From a virus: 38,539 bases of DNA. The DNA lies in IMG/VR virus record IMGVR_UViG_3300047274_000230, positions 1-38,539 of that record. One strand, written 5' to 3'. The notes beneath the pieces are model-generated. The model saw only the letters and a program-made list of their open reading frames with translations. It was not told the origin of the DNA and searched no databases. The translations under genes were made by a program, and so were the position numbers. This document shows positions 9,306 through 17,037 of this stretch, in pieces (position 1 is the stretch's first letter; every line of letters begins with the position of its first letter).

Positions 9306-9694
9306 CAGTAATCAAGCTCCCCGGCAAGGCTGATCGTCACAGTGTTACGTCCGACGTAAACCGAGCGCACTTCAGGCGGGCTGGTGTATTCCCACTTGAT
9401 TTGCGTGGGCGATTGGATCTTGCTGGTTAGCGTTGCATCCATCCCAGCAAATGTTTCGGCGGGCAAGGTGAACCGGCTGAAACCGCCAGATGTGCCGTTG
9501 TAATGGTCGATTAGCTGGGACGCTGCGGTATCGGTGATGTTGGTGAAGGTCAGCTGCAGTTCGTAGCCGTAGGCGCGGTTGCCAAAGGCTCGTTTGACTG
9601 TGGCACCAGACAAGGCGCGATACACCTTTGTAGGGAACTGACCGAGACGGAAGCTCCGCTCTGATGGTTTGATGCCGGGGAATTGAGCAGTCAT
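9305..9694 (-). CDS. Minor tail protein, M-like
   Basis: A 129-residue protein with PSERSFRLGQFP, YELQLTFTNIT and a terminal NTVTISLAGELDY. This is the pattern I associate with small distal tail ring proteins that cap the tape measure, as lambda gpM does. It follows the tape measure gene directly, overlapping it by one base, and precedes the L-like gene with the same one-base overlap. No enzymatic motif or membrane segment is visible. The role is inferred from gene order and size. Confidence 0.65.
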   Translation of the reverse strand: MTAQFPGIKPSERSFRLGQFPTKVYRALSGATVKRAFGNRAYGYELQLTFTNITDTAASQLIDHYNGTSGGFSRFTLPAETFAGMDATLTSKIQSPTQIKWEYTSPPEVRSVYVGRNTVTISLAGELDY

Positions 9695-12567
9695 CAGCGG
9701 AGACCCACGCGGCTACGAGTGCCAGGGCTTTGCTGCAGTTTATCTAAGGTCATTGTCATCCCTCGTTTTGCTCCGTCGCTGGCGGCTTGGCGGCGGGTGG
9801 CTGCCATGGCTTGCTCCAGTTGATCGCGGCTGACGTATTCGACCCCGCCGATGTTGGTGGTCTGGAAACTCATGTTGAGCACTGGTGCGCCCGCTGCAGC
9901 GGAACTGGAACCCATGGCAGAACGTAAGTCGTTGTTTGACATGACGTTGCCACCTGTGCTGGGCAAGAACAACTCAGGTCCGCGCTCACCAACGATGTAA
10001 GGTTTGCCGCCTGTTACAGGTCCGCCAGCAGCTCTTGTGCCAAAGCCACCGCCGAAGCCAAGGAACGACAACACGCCTTTGCCATCAGTACCGGCAAGCA
10101 TGTTCAAACCAGCCATCATCAATAGACGACCAACTGCCATCAACGAATCGCGCAGAACGTCATTCCAATCCTTGGTTTTGTTAATCAAATTATCGAAAGC
10201 ATTTGTCAATAAATCGCCAATGCCGGCACCGATTGCCGCAAATTGTTGTTCAATAAATTTGGCCTGATCCTGCGCAGCTTTTTGTTCTTTGGTGAGTTTT
10301 TGAATTTCAGCAATCTTGCGACGTATTGCCTCAGCATCCAAATCGGTAAGTGTTATGCCTTGCGCTTTTAATTGGTTTTCAATTTCTAGGAATTGAATTG
10401 CTTCCCGTTCTGCATCGGTTTTAGCTTGAAGTTTGACCAGTTCCATATCCAAGCCGGACAAAACTTCGGCTATTTGCTTCTCTTGCTCAACGCGAAGATC
10501 TTGCGCCGCATTTTGTCTTGCAAAACTCGCCTCTACCAGTCGCCTATCCGCTTCAGCGGTTGCAATTTTAATTTTTAATTCCTTCTCAGCATTCGGAATT
10601 TTCTCTAAGTTAATGTCAGAAATTTTGGCGCTTCTTTCTTCTAAAATTTGCTCAATTTGCAGAGCAGCTTCTGTTGCCTTGTTGCCAGCCAAACGAGCTA
10701 GACCTGTTTCTTCAACAATTTCAAGAATCCTATTTTGCAAGGCAAGTTCATTTTGAAGCGCAGGAATTTGGCTTTCGCGTTCTTTTTTCTTTTTATCTTT
10801 TCCGCCGCCTTCATCAAATGGCATTTGAGCCACGGAAGTTGGCGTGGGCAAACCACCGACTCCAGCCTGACGGGTTGGCAGTGCCAAAACACCACGGGCG
10901 AAACGTTCGCGTTCGGCAAGGATTTGCTCGCGTGTATTGCCTAGACCACGACCAAAACCGCTGATTTGGCCAACTGCTTGCATCGGTAAATTTGCCCTGC
11001 GTTCCGCCTCAATTTGCTGAAGCACTTTGCGTTGTGCTTGTTTGGCAGATTCAGGTGCACTTCCACCAAATGCAGCAGCGGCACCGCCAGCACTTCTGGC
11101 CCCGCGTAAGCGATCAAGCTCGGCTCTAGCTTGCATTACCGCCTGTAAGCCATAGACGGCGATATTTACCGCAACAGCAATTGTTCCAATAGATGCAATG
11201 CTTGCCAATACACCACGCAGGCCAACAAGCGTGGGGGTTGCTGTGGCTGCTGCGGCTTGGAGTGTTTTGGTATTAGCCGTGTAAAGAGCAAAAGCAGAAG
11301 AGCTGGTAGTTGCGGCTGCACCAGTGGCTGCAGTTGTGGCCGCCATGCCGGTCATTGCAGCAACAAAACCAGCGCGAAGAGCAACAATCCCTTGAATTGC
11401 TTTTTGCAGCAAAATCATCTGCGCAACAATTTTGACAATCTCAGCAATTGCTGTTGCTACGGGTTGCGGAATTGCGTTGATTGCGTCAGCAAAAGCATTA
11501 ACAGCGCCAGTAACATCACCAATTGTGCCAACAACAGTTGGGCCAAATGCAGTACCAAGAGCTTCGCTTAAATTTTTGAAAGCCGTATCAAGTGCCTTGA
11601 GTTGATTATCAAGGCTGTCTTTCATTGTTTGAAAATCTTTATCTGTTTTTCCTGTGGCACCGCCAAGCCCTTCAAGAATAATTTGATAATCTTTGCCGGC
11701 TTTTGAGTTAGCAGCAAGAACACCACGCAAAGCTTCCTGCGACCCCAGCAATGCAGCTACAGCAGTTTTATTTGCATCTTGCTTTTTGCTTAAATCTTCA
11801 AGTAGACCGGAGAAGCCACGCGCTTGAAGGCCGCCGACATTCCATTCAATACCAAGTGCAGCAGCAGCTTCAGTGCTTTCTTTTGTTGGCTTCAACAGTG
11901 TTGCGAGTGCTGCGCTAAGGCCCGTAAATGCAACCTCTGCCGTGGCGCCGTTCTTAGTGGCAGCCGCAACGAATGCGTTTACTTCGTCAATACTGACGCC
12001 GGCAAGAGCGGCAGTGGCAGCAACACGACCTAATTGACTTGTGTAATCAGACCACTGAACTTGACCATATTCAATAGCTTTGCTGATGCTGTCGGTAACT
12101 TTGATTGCGTATTCACCGCCCAAGCCGTAGGCATTAAGTGTTTTCGTGGTAACTTCTACCACGCTTGTCACATCAACAAGACCACCAACAGCAGCCTTGG
12201 TAGCAGCCTCAACAACTTTTAAGTTGGCACCAGTCTCCGTAAAACCAGCCGACAACGCTTGGTAGCTAGCAGCCGCCAGCTCAGCTTTACTAGCTACGCC
12301 GTCAAGTTGTTTACTAAGGACACCTAAGCCCTTGTCAAGCGCTTGAACATCTCCACCAACAGTGCCGAGACGGCGAAGGTTGGTATCCAGCTCTTTGACA
12401 TCAGCAATAACCTTGGATAGTGCAAAGCCTGCGCCAAACGCAGCTACCGCTTGCTGTAAGGCACTAAAAGCTTGCTCAGTGGCCTTTGCCCGTGTCTCAA
12501 CTTGACGTAACTGGTTGACCGCGTTGCGGCTATCAACGTTAATAGCAACGTTGGCAACGACAGACAC
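9694..12567 (-). CDS. Tape measure protein
   Basis: At 957 residues it is one of the two longest genes in the window. It has the tape measure features: a helical, Ala-rich N-terminal part (NQLRQVETRAKATEQAFSAL), then a TP901-like core, including GVSIDEVNAFVAAATKNGAT and GSQEALRGVLAANSKAGKDY (about residues 190-300). Hydrophobic segments follow (about 370-400 and 450-475), then a long charged coiled coil (about 590-770). The last 110 residues are a glycine-rich region (GGGFGTRAAGGPVTGGKPY) with a GERGPELFLPS motif typical of tape measure C-termini. It sets tail length and is ejected into the cell envelope. It follows the tail chaperone genes, as expected. Confidence 0.93.
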   Translation of the reverse strand: MSVVANVAINVDSRNAVNQLRQVETRAKATEQAFSALQQAVAAFGAGFALSKVIADVKELDTNLRRLGTVGGDVQALDKGLGVLSKQLDGVASKAELAAASYQALSAGFTETGANLKVVEAATKAAVGGLVDVTSVVEVTTKTLNAYGLGGEYAIKVTDSISKAIEYGQVQWSDYTSQLGRVAATAALAGVSIDEVNAFVAAATKNGATAEVAFTGLSAALATLLKPTKESTEAAAALGIEWNVGGLQARGFSGLLEDLSKKQDANKTAVAALLGSQEALRGVLAANSKAGKDYQIILEGLGGATGKTDKDFQTMKDSLDNQLKALDTAFKNLSEALGTAFGPTVVGTIGDVTGAVNAFADAINAIPQPVATAIAEIVKIVAQMILLQKAIQGIVALRAGFVAAMTGMAATTAATGAAATTSSSAFALYTANTKTLQAAAATATPTLVGLRGVLASIASIGTIAVAVNIAVYGLQAVMQARAELDRLRGARSAGGAAAAFGGSAPESAKQAQRKVLQQIEAERRANLPMQAVGQISGFGRGLGNTREQILAERERFARGVLALPTRQAGVGGLPTPTSVAQMPFDEGGGKDKKKKERESQIPALQNELALQNRILEIVEETGLARLAGNKATEAALQIEQILEERSAKISDINLEKIPNAEKELKIKIATAEADRRLVEASFARQNAAQDLRVEQEKQIAEVLSGLDMELVKLQAKTDAEREAIQFLEIENQLKAQGITLTDLDAEAIRRKIAEIQKLTKEQKAAQDQAKFIEQQFAAIGAGIGDLLTNAFDNLINKTKDWNDVLRDSLMAVGRLLMMAGLNMLAGTDGKGVLSFLGFGGGFGTRAAGGPVTGGKPYIVGERGPELFLPSTGGNVMSNNDLRSAMGSSSAAAGAPVLNMSFQTTNIGGVEYVSRDQLEQAMAATRRQAASDGAKRGMTMTLDKLQQSPGTRSRVGLR

Positions 12568-12593
12568 GGCACAACCTTTTCGTTAAAGCCAGT

Positions 12594-12779
12594 CTACCGG
12601 CGTCGTTTCATCCTGCGTTCCTGCTCTTCGTTGAGCAGCTCAAAATAACTGCTCCAAATCAACAGCTCCTCCATGGTTACTTCGGCATTGAGCCGAGCCA
12701 GCGAGTAGCCCAGCTCTTTTGCGACGCCGAGTTGTAACAACAGCAGGTTGTCTTTTTTGAGATCAGCCTTTAGCGCTTT
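12594..12779 (-). CDS. Tail assembly chaperone extension (T-like), reached by frameshift
   Basis: A 61-codon frame lies between the chaperone stop and the tape measure, +1 (equivalently -2) relative to the chaperone frame. It has no good start of its own until an internal ATG that would leave only 26 residues. Its translation (LGVAKELGYSLARLNAEVT, then MEELLIWSSYFELLNEEQE and a basic end) is the standard helical T-domain of phage tail chaperone GT fusions, which binds the tape measure. The frame has a stop (TGA at 12780-12782) just upstream, so the shift must happen between 12780 and 12763. The run of four A at 12777-12780 allows lysyl-tRNA on AAA to re-pair perfectly after a +1 slip. The fusion would be about 175 residues. 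Confidence 0.72.
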   Translation of the reverse strand, partial: KALKADLKKDNLLLLQLGVAKELGYSLARLNAEVTMEELLIWSSYFELLNEEQERRMKRRR

Positions 12780-13122
12780 TCATGTCAGTTTCCTGCTGCT
12801 CTTCTGGGTTGGTGATGATCGCCAGCATCATGGCTTGGAGATCAGCGTCAAGCACATCGTTTTTCAACTCGGCTATTTCCCCGGCCTGAAACAGGCGCTG
12901 CCCAGCTTCGTCAAGGGCTTTGGTAATCAGCAGGTTTAAGGCAAAGCCATTGGCCTCTTCGCCGCCAGGCATCTTTTGTGCGCGTTCACGCTCTGCCATT
13001 GTCAGCGCAGTGGCGTAAAACTCAAATACATCGCCGTTACTTAGCGTCACAGAGCGCTTGATTGGCGAAAGGTTGGCAGCCTTTTTCAGCCGAGCAAGAG
13101 CAGACGAAACAGGCGCAGGCAT
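12763..13122 (-). CDS. Tail assembly chaperone (G-like)
   Basis: A 119-residue acidic/helical protein (FEFYATALTMAERERAQK, then a helical middle and PEEQQETDMKSAKG at the end). Size, composition and position between the tail tube gene and the tape measure fit the G-type chaperone that keeps the tape measure soluble during tail assembly. It is the upstream part of a likely frameshift pair with the 61-codon extension; only the last five codons and the stop lie in the window where slippage can occur. A terminator upstream (13155-13181) separates it from the abundant tail tube transcript, so its level should be lower than that of the tube. Confidence 0.8.
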   Translation of the reverse strand: MPAPVSSALARLKKAANLSPIKRSVTLSNGDVFEFYATALTMAERERAQKMPGGEEANGFALNLLITKALDEAGQRLFQAGEIAELKNDVLDADLQAMMLAIITNPEEQQETDMKSAKG

Positions 13123-13154
13123 AAAAACAAGTCGTTTGTTATCACTTTAGGCAT

Positions 13155-13181
13155 AAAAAAGCCCCCAGCGCAAGCCAGGGG
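13155..13181 (-). terminator. Rho-independent terminator after the major tail tube gene
   Basis: On the minus strand, an 8-bp stem (CCCCTGGC with GCTGGGGG, two G-T wobbles) closes a TTGC loop and is followed directly by C and six T. It lies 20 nt past the tail tube stop and before the chaperone gene, so it would cut most transcripts after the tube gene. Confidence 0.85.
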
Positions 13182-13201
13182 TATTGATTTTGTTGCCTAG
13201 A

Positions 13202-13960
13202 TCAGGCAGAGGTGCTGAAATCGAAGGTCGGCACGCCGGTAGGACGGAAGGCAATTTCTACCTGCTGGGCGTCATCAGGGTTGATGTTCAAGCTGGCGCT
13301 GATCAGTACAGCATCCATGGCAATGGAGCGGCTCAGCGCCTCGGTGCCTTGCTTGTCGGTGTACAGCTTGAAGGCGCAACCAACTTGCTGGCGTTGCAGC
13401 ACGTCTTCCACCATGCGGTTAGAAAGGGCGGCATCCTCATTGGTGACGTAAACGGTTGCAGTGCCGCTGCCATCAGCAAAGCCGGGAATGTAGGCACGGA
13501 AGGGCGCGTACTGACCAGCAACTTGCCCGATGGTGGTTACGTCGATTTCAGCGCGGCTGATTTCAAACGACCACGATTGCACCTGACCAACAGCGGCGTA
13601 ATCCGCGTAAGCAACCTGAAATTCGTTAGGAGCTACAGCGGTGCCGTCGTCAGTAATATCAACAGAAGCCCCACCAGCAGTAGCGGAAACCTTCAGCACA
13701 CCAGTAGCGGCGGTGTAGGTAATCACGTAGTAAGTGGTGCCAGCACTTAAACCAGCGGGAAGGGTGCCGGTGCCAGAGCCGCCAGTCTGGCTATTCACCA
13801 CACTGAATTTGACGGGATCCCCAACCTTCAGGTTCAGATACGACTGAACTACGATTTCATCGCTTCCTGCGGTGACATTGGATTCACCGAATGTACCGGT
13901 GGTGCCAGCAGGCTTGTAGTAAAGGGCGCCGGACGTACCGGACAGAACAGTAACAGCCAT
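13202..13960 (-). CDS. Major tail tube protein
   Basis: A 252-residue protein with the tube-protein pattern. An N-terminal strand (MAVTVLSGTSGALYYKPAG) leads to a loop domain (about residues 30-110, GDPVKFSVVN ... GTTYYVITYTAATGVLKVS). After that come the conserved WSFEISRAEIDVTTIGQ strand, the SGTATVYV strand and a C-terminal SASLNINPDDAQQVEIAFRP strand pair. The loop domain resembles short repeats used in phage decoration or tube ornamentation and could be surface exposed. It sits between the tail terminator and the chaperone genes, and has its own strong terminator downstream, fitting a high-copy structural gene. Confidence 0.88.
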   Translation of the reverse strand: MAVTVLSGTSGALYYKPAGTTGTFGESNVTAGSDEIVVQSYLNLKVGDPVKFSVVNSQTGGSGTGTLPAGLSAGTTYYVITYTAATGVLKVSATAGGASVDITDDGTAVAPNEFQVAYADYAAVGQVQSWSFEISRAEIDVTTIGQVAGQYAPFRAYIPGFADGSGTATVYVTNEDAALSNRMVEDVLQRQQVGCAFKLYTDKQGTEALSRSIAMDAVLISASLNINPDDAQQVEIAFRPTGVPTFDFSTSA

Positions 13961-13988
13961 GTTGTGAACGGTAGTGGCTGATCAGATT

Positions 13989-14420
13989 CTAGCTTTGCTC
14001 ATATGCCTCAAAACTTATGGTGACTTGTGTTTGCGAAAACCCTTCCGGCGCAGAAGGTTCAATGGTGCGCGGACCATTTGCAGGGTCAAACTTTATATTT
14101 TCAAGCTGTAAACGTGAGAACAGATCAATGCAACGCTGAGCGATGGTCAATCCTGCACCAGGGCCTGCACCACGCGGAGCAAAGATGTTGAATACAAGCG
14201 TGCCATTACGACGATCAAACCCAGCACCAGTGCCACGGGCCGATGTTGTAAGAATCGTCATGTAAGCCGAATCACCCCAGATGATGTTGGCCTGAACCCA
14301 GCTCGCGTTGTTGGGCGGTGTAAACGGAACGTTTTGGTAGGCAACCTGAATAGCCGGTGACGCAGCAAACTCGGTTGCAATGCGGCCTTCAATGTAGGAG
14401 CGGACAGTGTTAAGGCTCAT
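13989..14420 (-). CDS. Tail terminator / completion protein
   Basis: A 143-residue protein (MSLNTVRSYIEGRIATEFA, VPFTPPNNASWVQANIIWG, GTLVFNIFAPRGAGPG, FSQTQVTISFEAYEQS). This N-terminal helix plus the W-V-x-x-x-I strand and a hydrophobic F-N-I-F strand is the general pattern of tail terminators (DUF4128-like), which cap the tail tube at the head-proximal end. It lies immediately upstream of the tube gene, the usual place. Its ATG overlaps the stop of the gp10-like gene by 4 nt. Confidence 0.75.
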   Translation of the reverse strand: MSLNTVRSYIEGRIATEFAASPAIQVAYQNVPFTPPNNASWVQANIIWGDSAYMTILTTSARGTGAGFDRRNGTLVFNIFAPRGAGPGAGLTIAQRCIDLFSRLQLENIKFDPANGPRTIEPSAPEGFSQTQVTISFEAYEQS

Positions 14421-14821
14421 GAGTTGCGACCAATGCGGTCCGCTTCAGCGTTGACGTAAGTTTGAACGTCTTTGGCGATGGAATCAACCCAGCCAGATGG
14501 GGCTTGAATGCTGTGACCATTTGCCAACGGCTCGGCGTAAACTAAGTTGTTGTGAATGCTGTAAACGTTGCCAATCTTTTCATTACCGAGCTGGTAGTTA
14601 ACAGCTTTTGGTGGTGTATTGCCCTGATACTCGCCTTTAGGTTCGCCACGAAACGGCGCAGCGTTTTCACCTATGGCCCAGCTTGCGCGAAAGCGGCCAG
14701 TATCAACAGGACTGGCAAGCTTCAATCTTTGATCTGCGGTCAATACGGCAGCTTTGACCAACAGATTTAGCTGACGCTCCGCGTAATCACCAATCTCGCC
14801 AATCCTGATCTGACGCGCCAT
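14417..14821 (-). CDS. HK97 gp10-like head-tail connector / tail completion protein
   Basis: A 134-residue protein with an N-terminal helix (LNLLVKAAVLTADQRLKLA) followed by SPVDTGRFRASWAI. This 'P-x-D-T-G-x-x-R-x-S-W' motif is the hallmark of the HK97-gp10/lambda gpZ-like family. The later VYSIHNNLVYAEPLANGHS also matches the family (YA-x-x-L-x-x-G). The protein helps to join head and tail. It is coupled to the tail terminator by an ATGA overlap and follows the stopper-like gene with a 1-nt gap. Confidence 0.85.
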   Translation of the reverse strand: MARQIRIGEIGDYAERQLNLLVKAAVLTADQRLKLASPVDTGRFRASWAIGENAAPFRGEPKGEYQGNTPPKAVNYQLGNEKIGNVYSIHNNLVYAEPLANGHSIQAPSGWVDSIAKDVQTYVNAEADRIGRNS

Positions 14822-14822
14822 A

Positions 14823-15179
14823 TCACTCCCTCAAGAACATTTCAAACACAATAGGCTGATTGTCCTGCTCGATTTTGTTGACCTGAATTGTCTGCATGAT
14901 CCGGCTTGCCACGGTCACCTGATCTGACACGGCAGGCTCAAAGCTCAAGTCAGCGGCAGCAATTGTCAGTTTTTTGTCCGTGCTTTTGATCAGGTCGTTC
15001 AGCTCACGTTCGGCCACAGCCTCAAGCACACCACGTACCACGGTCTCCGATGCACTTGGCGTTGCCGTACCAGTTGTCGGGTTATAAGCGCCAGTCGTAA
15101 TGCGCCTGATGGTGACTTGGCCACCGAATTTAGCCATCAGCTTGCTGGCCGTTTTTCGTAGCGAAGTCGCAAGTGCCAT
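14823..15179 (-). CDS. Head-tail stopper-like connector
   Basis: A protein of about 118 residues from the ATG at 15179, which overlaps the previous stop by one base (TGATG); a seven-residue longer frame starts at 15200 but runs into the upstream gene. An N-terminal helix (MALATSLRKTASKLMAKFG) is followed by strands GQVTIRRITTG and a T-x-x-x-P loop, then ELNDLIKSTDKKLTIAA, VSDQVTVASRIMQTIQVN and IVFEMFLRE. This small beta-barrel pattern with the 'D-x-V-x-x-x-x-x-x-x-x-x-V' strand is typical of head-tail stoppers (lambda FII / SPP1 gp16 type). Order before the gp10-like gene agrees. Confidence 0.7.
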   Translation of the reverse strand: MALATSLRKTASKLMAKFGGQVTIRRITTGAYNPTTGTATPSASETVVRGVLEAVAERELNDLIKSTDKKLTIAAADLSFEPAVSDQVTVASRIMQTIQVNKIEQDNQPIVFEMFLRE

Positions 15180-15433
15180 CAGATTTTGTAGGCGATACAC
15201 GCTCCATTTTGGAGCTGAATGCTGGTGAAGTAACCGCTCAGGTGCGCGCCTTCATCAACGGTGGCACCCGCAAAGCTGTTATCAATGATGTTGGTTGAAG
15301 CAATCGCGGTAATTGTGCTGCCTTCGTAAAAGTCGATATGGTGAAATTTGCCCGTGTGAACAGCAGTGTCGTGAATAACCTCAGCGCCGATTGCGTAATC
15401 AACTTGACTTGCACCGCCGTGTGATTTAGCCAT
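15179..15433 (-). CDS. Small structural-type protein, third of three tandem paralogues
   Basis: An 84-residue beta-rich protein (MAKSHGGASQVDYAIGAEVI, HTGKFHHIDFYEG, GYFTSIQLQNGACIAYKI). It shares with the two genes before it the pattern D-x-A-x-[HK]-T-G-[KR]-[FW], then G-x-F-T-[SA] and a C-terminal G-x-x-[IV]-AY-[KR]-[IL]. It has no membrane segment and no catalytic motif. It sits among the connector genes, so a virion role such as head decoration or a collar/whisker protein is plausible, but that is inference. The stop overlaps the next ATG by one base. Confidence 0.7.
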   Translation of the reverse strand: MAKSHGGASQVDYAIGAEVIHDTAVHTGKFHHIDFYEGSTITAIASTNIIDNSFAGATVDEGAHLSGYFTSIQLQNGACIAYKI

Positions 15434-15435
15434 GA

Positions 15436-15690
15436 TCAGATCTTGTAGGCGATAACGGCGCCACCGTTGTTCAAAGTGAAGGCCGTAAACACGCCTTGAA
15501 TTTCAAAACCTGCCGGCAATCCCTCGTTGACGATGCTGTTGCCAGTCCAATTTTGAGCAGTCAGCGCGGCAAAGCTGGTGTTGTTTTTCAGCACAACGAT
15601 CCGATTCCAGCGTCCAGTTTTGGCATCAGTTGAAGTGACAAAATCACCGCCGATGCTGTAAGTATTGTCTGGGCGCTGAAAGGTGGTCAT
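15436..15690 (-). CDS. Small structural-type protein, second of three tandem paralogues
   Basis: An 84-residue paralogue (MTTFQRPDNTYSIGGDFVTS, TDAKTGRWNRIVVLKNN, GVFTAFTLNNGGAVIAYKI). The core motif T-G-R-W-x-x-I and the terminal IAYKI are shared with its neighbour downstream, while the N-terminal third has diverged. The gene is joined to both neighbours by an identical TGATCATG stop/start junction. Function is unknown; I infer a virion-surface or connector-associated part from its place and composition. Confidence 0.7.
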   Translation of the reverse strand: MTTFQRPDNTYSIGGDFVTSTDAKTGRWNRIVVLKNNTSFAALTAQNWTGNSIVNEGLPAGFEIQGVFTAFTLNNGGAVIAYKI

Positions 15691-15692
15691 GA

Positions 15693-15920
15693 TCAGAGCC
15701 TATAAGCGACGACAGAACCGCTAGCAAGCGTGACACTGGTAAACACGCCATACAGCTCAGCCGTAGCGTTCAGCGTGACAGAGGTAAGCGCATTACCGGT
15801 GTAATCCTCAGCCACCAGCGTTGCGATCACCGTATCCTCAAGGGCGCAAATCTTGCCGAAGCGTCCGGTGTGGGCGCTGGTGTCGCTGATGTATTCAGCA
15901 CCCGGATACGCATAACCCAT
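15693..15920 (-). CDS. Small structural-type protein, first of three tandem paralogues
   Basis: A 75-residue paralogue (MGYAYPGAEYISDTSAHTG, RFGKICALEDT, YGVFTSVTLASGSVVAYRL). This is the shortest and most regular copy, and it resembles single-copy small proteins I recall from other marine and freshwater phages in the same region. It follows the head-tail adaptor gene with the TGATCATG junction also found at the next two boundaries. No function can be assigned beyond probable virion protein. Confidence 0.7.
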   Translation of the reverse strand: MGYAYPGAEYISDTSAHTGRFGKICALEDTVIATLVAEDYTGNALTSVTLNATAELYGVFTSVTLASGSVVAYRL

Positions 15921-15922
15921 GA

Positions 15923-16489
15923 TCAGCTCCGGCGAATAGCAAAGTTGCCCGGTCCACTGATTCTAAGCCCAGTCAGATACCGTTCAAAAATTGGCGGCAC
16001 ACGATCTGCACCTGTGGCCACGCTGCTGGCACCTGCGGTTTCAACGGTCAAGCTGCCGATCTGAACACGCTTGTAATCCTCAACGCCAGACAGGCCAAGG
16101 CCATCCTTGTTGTTGTTGAGGTAAACCGCCAGCACACACTGGGCGTATTGCACCTGAGCTGGGATTTCGGTGTCGGTGAAATAGTCCGTTGTAATGCGGA
16201 ACGGGAAGCCAACGGTGTACGTGTTGATGTATGTGTCAGGCTTCCTTACGCCAGTACGCGGCCATTGCAGGGCTTGGGTATCAGTGGCACGGGCACCAAG
16301 AAAGCGCTCACGGTCAAGGCGTTGCGTAGCCGATGCCAGCGCACGATTCTTTTGATCAGTAGTGGCAGTTGCCCAAGCAACCACGTCATCGTCTTCTACA
16401 AAGCCATCAATCAGCGCTTGTGCTGCTGCCAGCGTCAGGTAGCTGTTGGCGTTTGCGCCGCCCACTGTTGCGTCGATTGTTATTGCCAT
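15923..16489 (-). CDS. Head-tail adaptor (DnaT-like / gp6-like)
   Basis: A 188-residue protein beginning MAITIDATVGGANANSYLTL and followed by AAAQALIDGF, WATATTDQKNRALASATQRL and QALQWPRTGV. This is the 'NSY-x-x-x-x-x-A ... ALxxATxxLD ... L-x-W-P-R' pattern of the phage head-tail adaptor family that databases often label DnaT-like ssDNA-binding protein. I consider the adaptor role correct because the gene lies between capsid and connector genes. The C-terminal VPPIFERYLTGLRI segment also fits. The ATG is 51 nt after the terminator that ends the capsid transcript, so the gene depends on read-through or a weak promoter I could not identify. Confidence 0.8.
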   Translation of the reverse strand: MAITIDATVGGANANSYLTLAAAQALIDGFVEDDDVVAWATATTDQKNRALASATQRLDRERFLGARATDTQALQWPRTGVRKPDTYINTYTVGFPFRITTDYFTDTEIPAQVQYAQCVLAVYLNNNKDGLGLSGVEDYKRVQIGSLTVETAGASSVATGADRVPPIFERYLTGLRISGPGNFAIRRS

Positions 16490-16540
16490 CGGCGGGCGCC
16501 GTTTGTGTTACTTCAAGTTTAGGAGTTGGCTCTGCATTAG

Positions 16541-16571
16541 AAAAAGAGGCCCCAGCCGAAGCCAGAGCCTC
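16541..16571 (-). terminator. Rho-independent terminator after the capsid/decoration genes
   Basis: On the minus strand an 11-bp stem (GAGGC plus a six-pair inner stem with G-T wobbles) closes a TTCG tetraloop and is followed by five T. It lies 38 nt after the decoration-like gene stop and should limit read-through from the highly expressed capsid genes. Confidence 0.88.
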
Positions 16572-16609
16572 CGATTCACGCAGTCGCCGGAAAGCGAACA
16601 GACCCAAAA

Positions 16610-17023
16610 TCAGGCAACCGCAGCAGCGGTAGAACCCAGACCATAAAGGGTGATCGCTTCAGAGCCAGAGGCAACAGCAGTCACGCGACCAAGGAAGACC
16701 TTGGAGGCATTTTGAGCAACAGTTGCCACGCCGCTCACGGTCACGTCAGTGCCACCAGCCACGGTAATGGTGTTAGCACCAGCCGAAGCGTTCAGCACAA
16801 CCACCATGAAAGTGGTGCCCACAGCGCAATCACCACCAATGGCAGCCACGATTTCCGCAGCAGTAGCAGTGGTGTAAGTGGCAGCAGCAGAGGGAACGCC
16901 ACGGATGATGACGTTGTAGCTGTTAGCTGCAGACAGGGTTGCGGTCGCAGTAGGAGCCGCCAGTTTCATCTGAGCCGGCAGAAGGCCGCCGGGGATGTCA
17001 CCGAGTTCAAAGATCGAAGCCAT
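16610..17023 (-). CDS. Head decoration-like protein
   Basis: A 137-residue Ala/Thr/Gly/Val-rich protein (MASIFELGDIPGGLLPAQMK, SAANSYNVIIRGVPSAAAT, FMVVVLNASAGANTITVAGG, VFLGRVTAVASGSEAITLYG). The alternating beta pattern, lack of charged helices and position 14 nt after the capsid gene are typical of capsid decoration or stabilising proteins. It is followed by a strong terminator and shares the transcript of the capsid gene. The function is inferred; a minor head protein is the alternative. Confidence 0.7.
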   Translation of the reverse strand: MASIFELGDIPGGLLPAQMKLAAPTATATLSAANSYNVIIRGVPSAAATYTTATAAEIVAAIGGDCAVGTTFMVVVLNASAGANTITVAGGTDVTVSGVATVAQNASKVFLGRVTAVASGSEAITLYGLGSTAAAVA

Positions 17024-17037
17024 TGTTAATGTCCTCC

